Assembly: GCA_019348475.1 (NCBI GenBank)
Contig: JAHWJJ010000134.1
Coordinates: 1 to 9,919, forward strand
Direction: 5' to 3'
DNA from: Gemmatimonadota bacterium
GTDB taxonomy: Bacteria > Gemmatimonadota > Gemmatimonadetes > Longimicrobiales > Longimicrobiaceae
Length of the DNA: 9,919 nucleotides
Shown: one piece after another, positions 1 through 4,432 of the stretch
Layout of the letters: every line of letters starts with the position of its first letter
Position numbering within the stretch: position 1 is the stretch's first letter
The notes under the pieces: generated by a model
Seen by the model: only the letters and a program-made list of their open reading frames with translations
Database searches by the model: none
Told to the model about the DNA's origin: nothing
Program-made: the position numbers and the translations under genes

Positions 1-1
1 C

Positions 2-157
2 GGGTACCTCGAGCAAATCTTGCGCAACATGCGCGAGATTTCATTCGTCAGATACGATTCCCGGTTCCCTATCAGTTCCTGCGCCGCCGCAGCATCCGAC
101 GCAGGTCCGCCTCCGCGGCGATGTAGCCAAAGGGCGCCCAGTCCTCGGACGAGGTGA
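2..157 (+). pseudogene. Possible 3' tail of a TonB C-terminal-domain gene, perhaps frameshifted
   Basis: The frame open from base 2 reads YLEQILRNMREISFVRYDS over its first residues. The segment LRNMREISFV closely resembles LSYVRGISFV near the C-terminus of the TonB-like lipoprotein at 1213-1977. In that family a stretch like PVPxQL follows. Here the matching PVPYQF lies in the other plus-strand frame (base 1 frame, about bases 61-78), which suggests a one-base shift around base 58-61. Without a shift the frame runs to a stop at 155-157, overlapping the 3' end of the opposite-strand TPR gene by 86 bases, which is implausible for an intact gene. The first 70 bases are only about 53% G+C, unlike the rest. 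It could also be chance similarity in an intergenic spacer. The gene is cut by the window edge, so its nature stays open. Confidence 0.3.
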
Positions 158-1025
158 CGGTCCAGAAGATCTCTTCCGCCTCATCGACGCGGCCGTTGTA
201 CAGGTGCCAGTTGCCCACGCCGTACGCCTGCGTCGTCAGCGTCACGGCGTCGTCCCCGATCCGCGCCAGCAGCGAGTCCGGCGGAAGAAGGCCTTTGTAC
301 AGCAGCAGCCGCCGGTAATAGCTGTCGTTCTCGATGATCTCCATGCCGGGTCCGATGGACTCCAGCACGGCCGCGGCGTCCTCCTCGCGCCCCAGCCGCC
401 GCAGGGTCATGTACGCCCAGTCCGTGGCCGCCACCCGCGAGTCATCGTTGCGCGAGACGGCCAGCGCATTGCGAAAGGCGTACAGCGCCTGGTTGAACTC
501 GCCGCGAAGGTAATGCGCCAGCCCCAGGTGGTACCACACGTTGTAGTGCAGCGTGCTGAGCGGAACGCCCAGCGCGTTGGGGATGCCGTCCGGCTCCACC
601 GTGTCGGGCCGGCCCCGCAGCAGCCGCGCGGCGTGCTGCAGGTCCTGCACGGCGCGGTCGAACTCGCGCACCGTGATCCACCGGTGGCCCCGGTGGCGGT
701 ACATGCGCGGGTCGTTGGGGTGCCTGCGGATCCCTTCGCTGAAGATGCCGATGGCGTCGCGGTAGCGCCCCAGGTACGCCACCCGGCGCCCCAGCCAGAT
801 GAGGGCGTCGGCGTCGTCGGGGTTGCGCTCGTACGCGGCGTAGGCCACCGCCAGGTCCGCCTCCAGCTGCTGGCGGCGCTCCAGGGGGCGTTCCACGGCG
901 TAGAGCGGCGCCCCCAGCAGCGACACGGCTTCGGGGTAGCCGGCGGGCGTGGGCGGGCCGCGGCGCCCGATGCAGGACGCCAGCAGCAGGGCCGGAACCA
1001 GCGCGATCGCGGTGGCGAGCCTCAT
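72..1025 (-). CDS. TPR-repeat lipoprotein
   Basis: This is a 317-residue protein with a lipoprotein signal peptide: basic MR start, hydrophobic residues 3-16, and lipobox LASC with the acylated Cys at 18. Two or more tetratricopeptide repeats follow. Residues about 56-105 (LAVAYAAYERNPDDADALIWLG, then YLGRYRDAIGIFSEGIRRHP) are a clear pair of TPR helices, with further units at about 106-135 and 160-192 (YHLGLAHYLRGEFNQALYAF) and a weaker one at about 270-292. TPR arrays act as protein-binding scaffolds; no partner is identifiable. The ATG start is fixed by the signal peptide; a GGAG lies 11 bases upstream. It follows the TonB-like lipoprotein on the same strand after 187 bases, so separate transcription is possible (see promoter at 1148-1176). 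The export and the fold are well supported; the function is unknown. Confidence 0.88.
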   Translation of the reverse strand: MRLATAIALVPALLLASCIGRRGPPTPAGYPEAVSLLGAPLYAVERPLERRQQLEADLAVAYAAYERNPDDADALIWLGRRVAYLGRYRDAIGIFSEGIRRHPNDPRMYRHRGHRWITVREFDRAVQDLQHAARLLRGRPDTVEPDGIPNALGVPLSTLHYNVWYHLGLAHYLRGEFNQALYAFRNALAVSRNDDSRVAATDWAYMTLRRLGREEDAAAVLESIGPGMEIIENDSYYRRLLLYKGLLPPDSLLARIGDDAVTLTTQAYGVGNWHLYNGRVDEAEEIFWTVTSSEDWAPFGYIAAEADLRRMLRRRRN

Positions 1026-1090
1026 CGGGCGGCGCTCCGGGGGACGGGGGCGGTAGGGCGCCGCGCGTGCGGACGCCGGGAACGGCGGAC

Positions 1091-1107
1091 GCCGGGGGTG
1101 CCCCGGC
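1091..1107 (-). other. Hairpin in leader of TPR lipoprotein gene
   Basis: A perfect 7-bp stem (GCCGGGG at 1091-1097 and CCCCGGC at 1101-1107) with a 3-base loop lies in the presumed 5' leader of the TPR gene. Next to it is a direct repeat of GGACGCCGGG (1071-1080 and 1087-1096). It may be a leader structure; nothing in the sequence shows regulation. Confidence 0.25.
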
Positions 1108-1147
1108 GCAGGATGAGAACCGGTGCAACGTCCGGCGATATCCCTGG

Positions 1148-1176
1148 AGAATACGCGGGAATCGGCGTATTGAAAA
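1148..1176 (-). promoter_or_regulatory. Candidate sigma-70-type promoter for TPR lipoprotein gene
   Basis: On the minus strand TTTTCA (1176-1171) and TATTCT (1153-1148) are separated by exactly 17 bases. Each box matches its consensus (TTGACA, TATAAT) at four of six positions. The site lies in a locally A+T-richer patch inside the 187-base gap. Transcription would start near 1141, giving a leader of about 115 bases. The prediction is by eye only. Confidence 0.35.
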
Positions 1177-1212
1177 GGGGTTGCCGCCGGCGCCGGCCGG
1201 CCGGGGCCGCGC

Positions 1213-1977
1213 TCAGCGGACCAGCCGCAGGGGGAACCGCAGCTGCGCGGGCACCGGCAGGCCGTCTTCCATGGCCGGAACGAAGCTGATCCCGCGGACG
1301 TAGCTGAGCACCCGCTGCTCCCAGGTTCCGCGGGACAGCGTGCGCTCCAGGCGCGCGTCGGTCACGTTTCCGCCCGCGTCCAGCACCACGTGCACCCAGA
1401 CGGTTCCTCCGCCGGGCGGGAGCACCCCCGCCGCGCCGGACGGCTCGCGCACGTCGAAGCTGGCGCCGCCAAAGGCGCCGTACCCCGCCACCGCCGGGTC
1501 GCGGGGCTGCGCCGCGCACACCTCGCGCCGGCCGACGCGCAGCACGGGCTCCTCCTCCGCCAGGTCCATCCGCAGGCGCACCCCCCATTCGCGCGGCGAC
1601 GGCTCCACGCGGCGGCGGTGCGCGAACACCAGCTTCTGCAGCGTGTCCGCCAGCTCCGCGGGGAGGCGGTGCTCGATCACCTCGCGGCGCACGTTCAGAC
1701 CCTCCGCGTCATAGCCCATCGACAGCAGCGCGTACCCGGGCGGGCTGCCCGCCTGCCGCCACAGCTTGCGCGCGGCGGCCGTGAGCGCGGCGGAATCCAC
1801 CAGCGCCGCGGCCGCGGGGAGCTGCGCCGGGTCCGCGGATGCGCGGCAGGGCCGGCCCGGCGGCGCGTCCGCGTCGCTCAGCAGCGCCTCGCGTCCGGGC
1901 GCGGTGCCGGTGAACGTGGCGCACGCCCCCGACGCCAGGAGCGCCGCCAGCAGGGCGAGCGGGCGAGGGTGTGTCAT
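1213..1977 (-). CDS. Lipoprotein with TonB C-terminal-like domain(s)
   Basis: The 254-residue reading starts at the ATG whose product begins MTHPRPLALLAALLASGACA. The frame stays open another 54 codons upstream, but that extension is Arg/Gly/Ser-rich and would bury the signal peptide. The signal peptide ends in ASGAC with Cys19, a lipobox with an atypical Ser at -3. Residues about 190-254 (VWVHVVLDAGGNVTDARLER, then VLSYVRGISFVPAMEDGLPV) follow the TonB C-terminal domain pattern: beta strand, D-x-G-x-V turn, helix, F-x-P-A, final strand. Residues about 84-140 repeat the pattern in weaker form (SMGYDAEGLNVRREVIEHRL). There is no N-terminal transmembrane anchor or Pro-rich spanning region as in true TonB, so it is probably not an energy transducer; a periplasmic binding or structural role is inferred. 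No clear Shine-Dalgarno sequence precedes this ATG. Confidence 0.78.
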   Translation of the reverse strand: MTHPRPLALLAALLASGACATFTGTAPGREALLSDADAPPGRPCRASADPAQLPAAAALVDSAALTAAARKLWRQAGSPPGYALLSMGYDAEGLNVRREVIEHRLPAELADTLQKLVFAHRRRVEPSPREWGVRLRMDLAEEEPVLRVGRREVCAAQPRDPAVAGYGAFGGASFDVREPSGAAGVLPPGGGTVWVHVVLDAGGNVTDARLERTLSRGTWEQRVLSYVRGISFVPAMEDGLPVPAQLRFPLRLVR

Positions 1978-2177
1978 CGCGCGGGTCGAAGGAGGTTGGC
2001 TTCCGGGCAGCCGCACCGCGGTGGGAGCGCTGCCGTTGGGTTCCGTGGACGCCGACGCCGCATCACCGGTGCCACCCCCGTTCCATCGATCGACCCGCGG
2101 CGCCGATCGACACCCGTCCGCACGCCCGCCGCGGTGCATCCGGGAATCAGGGCGGAGATGTCGCGCACGTGCAGGTG

Positions 2178-2219
2178 AAGCCCCGTTCGGCGCGGGGAAG
2201 CGAAGCCGAGACGGGGCTT
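2178..2219. repeat. Long hairpin, REP-like or terminator, downstream of corA
   Basis: AAGCCCCGT (2178-2186) pairs perfectly with ACGGGGCTT (2211-2219). After a one-base bulge the stem continues TCGG (2187-2190) with CCGA (2206-2209), so 13 pairs surround a G-rich loop. It lies about 90 bases beyond the CorA stop codon on the minus strand. There is no T-tract on either side, so it is either a non-canonical terminator or an extragenic palindrome. Confidence 0.5.
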
Positions 2220-2230
2220 GTGGCCTTTCC

Positions 2231-2254
2231 AGCCGCGGGCTTCAGCCCGCGGCT
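2231..2254. repeat. GC-rich palindromic hairpin, REP-like or terminator
   Basis: AGCCGCGGGC (2231-2240) and GCCCGCGGCT (2245-2254) form a perfect 10-bp stem with a TTCA loop, 57 bases beyond the CorA stop codon. This is the stronger candidate for ending corA transcription on the minus strand. Palindromes built on the core CCGCGGGC TTCA GCCCGCGG resemble dispersed extragenic palindromes of high-GC bacteria; that resemblance is from memory and untested here. Confidence 0.55.
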
Positions 2255-2310
2255 GACGCCGCGGCGGATCCCGCCGAGCGATTCCGCGGACCGTGCGGAC
2301 GCGCGGCGGC

Positions 2311-3429
2311 CTACCGGTCCTCGCCCAGCCATCCCTTGCGGGCGAACCACGCCAGCAGGAGGACGGCGGTCGCGCCCATCAGCGTGAACACGAAGGGAAG
2401 GTCCCACCACCAGGCGCGGCGGGGGTGCTCCACGTCCATCCCGTACACGCCGGTGATGAAGCCCAGGGGGATGAAGATGGCCGCGAAGACGGTGAGCACC
2501 TTCATGATCTCGTTCATGCGGTTGCTCACGTTGCTCAGGTACAGGTCCGTGAGCGATGAGCCCAGGTCGCGGTACGTCTCCACCAGGTCCAGCACCTGAA
2601 AGCAGTGGTCCGCCGTGTCGCGAAAGTAGACCACGGACTCCTGCGTGACCAGCGGCCCCGGCTCGCGGACGATGGCGTTCAGCGCGTCGCGCATGGGCCA
2701 CACGGCCCGGCGCAGCGACATCAGCTCGCGCTTGATGGCGTGCAGCCGGGTCATGGCGTCTCGCGTGGGGCGGTGGACGATCTCCTCTTCCAGCGCGTCC
2801 AGGCGGTCCGCGTACGCCTCCGCGACGGGAAAGTAGTGGTCCACGATGGTGTCGATCACGGAGTACGCCAGGTAGTCCGGCCCGCAGCGGCGTGCGCGGC
2901 CGTGGCTGGCGCGGATGCGCTGGCGCAGCGGGTCCAGCACGTCGCCCGGGCGCTCCTGAAAGGTGACGACGAAGTCCGGGCCCAGGAACACCCCCACCTG
3001 CTCCAGATCCAGTTCCGGCGCCAGCCGCGCCATCCGCACGATCACGAACAGCGTCTGCTCGCCGTACGCCTCTACCTTGGCGCGCTGCCGCACGTCGCCC
3101 AGGTCCTCCAGCGCCAGCCGGTGCAGGCCGAAGATGTCGCCGATGGCGGCCAGCGTGGGCGCGTGGGCCACGCCGTTCACGTTCACCCACACCACGGGCC
3201 ACTTGCCGCGCATCTGCCGCAGCAGCTCGTAGTCGTCCACCGCCCACTCCGTCAGCTCGTGCGGCCCGTACGCCATCACCGTCACGGCGGGGCGCGCCGC
3301 GCCCGGCTCCGACACCAGCACCCCGGGCTCGGAGCCGGGCGCGGGCTGGGGCCGCCGGTGCACGGGCTCCAGCGGCTCCGCCCCCTGCAGAAAGGGAAGG
3401 CGGAACAGGTCCCGGCGCTTTACGTTCAC
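2311..3429 (-). CDS. corA: CorA-family magnesium/cobalt transporter with GMD signature
   Basis: The 372-residue protein has the CorA plan. Residues about 50-250 form the alpha/beta cytoplasmic domain (VVWVNVNGVA, HRLALEDLGDVRQRAKVEAY, VVTFQERPGDVLDPLRQRI). A long stalk helix covers about 250-310, and two C-terminal transmembrane segments lie at about 311-329 (VLTVFAAIFIPLGFITGVY) and 345-364. The family forms pentameric Mg2+/Co2+ channels in the inner membrane, with selectivity set by a GMN motif after the first membrane helix. Here that motif is G330-M331-D332, encoded at 2434-2442, so Asn is replaced by Asp. The start codon is GTG, preceded on the minus strand by GGAGGAGGGGG at good spacing, which supports this start. 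The first 50 residues are Pro/Glu-rich and variable. An octamer array begins 24 bases upstream of the start. Family assignment is firm; ion specificity is less so. Confidence 0.95.
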   Translation of the reverse strand: MNVKRRDLFRLPFLQGAEPLEPVHRRPQPAPGSEPGVLVSEPGAARPAVTVMAYGPHELTEWAVDDYELLRQMRGKWPVVWVNVNGVAHAPTLAAIGDIFGLHRLALEDLGDVRQRAKVEAYGEQTLFVIVRMARLAPELDLEQVGVFLGPDFVVTFQERPGDVLDPLRQRIRASHGRARRCGPDYLAYSVIDTIVDHYFPVAEAYADRLDALEEEIVHRPTRDAMTRLHAIKRELMSLRRAVWPMRDALNAIVREPGPLVTQESVVYFRDTADHCFQVLDLVETYRDLGSSLTDLYLSNVSNRMNEIMKVLTVFAAIFIPLGFITGVYGMDVEHPRRAWWWDLPFVFTLMGATAVLLLAWFARKGWLGEDR

Positions 3430-3452
3430 CCCGCCCCCTCCTCCGTCTTCAC

Positions 3453-3500
3453 AAGTGCGAAAGTGCGAAAGTGCGTTGGTGCGTTGGTGCGTTGGTGCGT
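3453..3500 (-). repeat. Tandem octamer array, six units, upstream of corA
   Basis: Six contiguous 8-base units: on the plus strand AAGTGCGA twice, AAGTGCGT once, TGGTGCGT three times. Read in the sense of corA, the units are CACCAACG and CACTTTCG, all beginning with CAC. The array ends 23 bases before the GTG start of corA, so it lies in its 5' leader or promoter. Exact octamer repeats are prone to slippage, so copy number could vary and affect spacing. Confidence 0.9.
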
Positions 3501-3534
3501 TCGGGGGGGCATGCCGAACCCGGAAAGAGCATAT

Positions 3535-3645
3535 GTCATTCCGAAGGAGGCGCCACGCCGGACTGGCCCACGGCAGATCGCCCGGCGCCGACTGAGGAAT
3601 CTACTCGCCCGATCTGGTGGCCTGCTCCAAAGGTTTCTACTCGCA
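3535..3645. repeat. Dispersed-repeat-like element with imperfect terminal inverted repeat
   Basis: The segment opens with GTCATTCCGAAGGAGGCGCC and closes its first part with GGCGCCGACTGAGGAATCTA. ATTCC (3538-3542) pairs with GGAAT (3596-3600), and GGCGCC (3549-3554) with GGCGCC (3584-3589), giving an imperfect hairpin. CTACTCGC then recurs at 3601-3608 and 3638-3645. A start like GTCATTCCGA and an end like GAGGAATCTACT are familiar to me from interspersed intergenic repeats in several bacterial phyla. That is recollection; only the inverted repeat is shown here. Confidence 0.4.
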
Positions 3646-3674
3646 GCACCGCGATTCGTTTGCCGGATCCGGGA

Positions 3675-4097
3675 TCAGCGGGCGGCGCCGGGAAAGGTGC
3701 CGCCCACCTCGCCGGCGGCGTGCACCATCTCGCGCGCCGCGGGGGCGTACTTGGCGAGGGTGAACAGGTTGCCGCGCGACAGCTTCAGCTTGCCCTGCAT
3801 CACGGCGGCCACGGGGTCCATCTCGCCGTGCAGCAGGCGCTTCCACTCGGCGGGATCGGCGCGGAACAGGTACGGCGCCGTCTCCAGGTCTTCCGCGGTC
3901 GCCACGCGCGCGCCGCGGCACTGGCCGTGATGGATGTCCAGCCACACCGCGCGATCGCTGTCGATGCCCTGCTCCGGATCGCCGGACATCAGCAGCACCG
4001 CCGCGCCCTCCCAGCCGGCGGCCGCCAGGCGGTAGCTCTCGCGCTGGTTCAGCCGGTCGCAGCACGCCGCGCACCACGCTTCGGTGAACACCTCCAT
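3675..4097 (-). CDS. SCP2 sterol-binding-domain-like protein
   Basis: The 140-residue protein fits a single small lipid-binding SCP2-type domain. Its C-terminal third is typical: DPVAAVMQGKLKLSRGNL at about 94-111, where an acidic residue and the G-K/x-L turn precede the last strand and helix, then FTLAKYAPAAREMV at 112-125. VWLDIHHGQCRGARVA at 51-66 would be the central strands. SCP2 domains bind sterols, fatty acids or acyl-CoA in a hydrophobic tunnel; the ligand here is unknown. The N-terminus has a Cys cluster (C9, C12, C13) not required by the family. The ATG start is preceded on the minus strand by GGAGG at a spacing of about 5 bases. No signal peptide, so cytoplasmic. It is divergent from recQ, with 335 bases between the starts. 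Confidence 0.75.
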   Translation of the reverse strand: MEVFTEAWCAACCDRLNQRESYRLAAAGWEGAAVLLMSGDPEQGIDSDRAVWLDIHHGQCRGARVATAEDLETAPYLFRADPAEWKRLLHGEMDPVAAVMQGKLKLSRGNLFTLAKYAPAAREMVHAAGEVGGTFPGAAR

Positions 4098-4202
4098 CCG
4101 CCCCTCCGTTCTGCCCGTTTGTGATTGCCGGATGTCTGACGATGCAGGGTACAGCGTCGCGCCGGACGGCGAAAGGAGGCACGGAGGCCGGAGCCGAGCT
4201 TA

Positions 4203-4229
4203 CCCCCTCTCCCGGCGCGGCTGAGGGGG
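4203..4229. repeat. C/G-tract hairpin
   Basis: CCCCCTC (4203-4209) pairs with GAGGGGG (4223-4229) around a 13-base loop, followed by a run of eight G. It could be an extragenic palindrome; its role is not evident. Confidence 0.4.
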
Positions 4230-4392
4230 CAGGGGGGGGTGACCCGGAGCCCCACACGTGAAACACATGATCCTGCTCGGAATCCGCCAGAACGCTCCCG
4301 TTGGGCCGACCTGCGGGCCCACTTCCCGCCAGGGGTTGACCCCGCGCCCGCCGTCTACTTGCTTCGTGCGCCCACCCGGCGCACAGGTGGAG

Positions 4393-4422
4393 TTCGCGCC
4401 CGCGATCATCATCCCTTACAAT
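4393..4422 (+). promoter_or_regulatory. Candidate promoter for a leaderless recQ mRNA
   Basis: TACAAT at 4417-4422 matches the sigma-70 -10 box at five of six positions, in a locally A+T-rich patch, and ends 10 bases before the recQ ATG at 4433. Transcription would start at about 4429-4433, leaving almost no leader. No Shine-Dalgarno sequence precedes the ATG, which fits leaderless translation. The -35 box is weak (TTCGCG at 4393, 18-base spacer). Confidence 0.42.
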
Positions 4423-4432
4423 CGGGTCCATC

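Larger units (their letters stand above)
1978..2310. other. Intergenic region with inverted repeats
   Basis: The 333 bases between two minus-strand genes contain no credible gene. They hold a 7-bp inverted repeat TCGATCG/CGATCGA (2086-2092 and 2104-2110, with an overlapping direct repeat of GATCGAC at 2088-2094 and 2105-2111) upstream of the TonB-like gene. Nearer the CorA stop are two strong hairpins listed separately. I see no convincing -35/-10 pair for the TonB-like gene. Confidence 0.5.
3430..3674. other. Intergenic region upstream of corA
   Basis: The 245 bases between corA and the SCP2 gene, both on the minus strand, hold the octamer array (3453-3500) and the ATTCC...GGAAT element (3535-3645). 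No coding sequence is credible. No clear corA promoter is visible; it may overlap the array. Confidence 0.5.
4098..4432. other. Divergent intergenic region between SCP2 gene and recQ
   Basis: The 335 bases must contain promoters for both flanking genes. Visible are a hairpin (4203-4229), a 6-bp inverted repeat TGGGCC/GGCCCA (4302-4307 and 4316-4321), an isolated TTGACC at 4336-4341 without a matching -10 box, and a TACAAT box just before recQ. A 70-codon minus-strand frame starting at 4412 has no family features or good ribosome site and is not called. Confidence 0.5.

Noticed and set aside
1..44. Minus-strand ATG at 42-44 as the start of a gene following the TPR gene
   Set aside because: No ribosome site, only 14 codons visible, and the plus-strand reading shows protein-level similarity to a neighbour; left as a possibility for a longer contig.
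204..1289. 361-codon plus-strand frame over the TPR and intergenic region
   Set aside because: Composition is low complexity (Arg, Val, Gln, Ala) and it lies antisense to a protein with signal peptide and TPR motifs.
1989..1995. AAGGAGG, a perfect Shine-Dalgarno sequence on the plus strand
   Set aside because: No ATG or GTG follows at a usable distance, and the TTG just after it opens a frame of about 60 codons with no recognisable features.
2061..2100. GGAAC on the minus strand (2084-2080) as an ECF-type -35 box before the TonB-like gene
   Set aside because: No GTC-type -10 element at 16-17 bases, so the match is to one pentamer only.
1978..2139. 54-codon N-terminal extension of the TonB-like lipoprotein
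   Set aside because: It would place the signal peptide inside the protein; the internal ATG at 1975-1977 begins a proper lipoprotein signal.
4200..4412. 70-codon minus-strand frame in the recQ/SCP2 gap
   Set aside because: No family features, Pro/Gly/Arg-rich end running through a G/C-tract hairpin, and antisense to the recQ promoter region.
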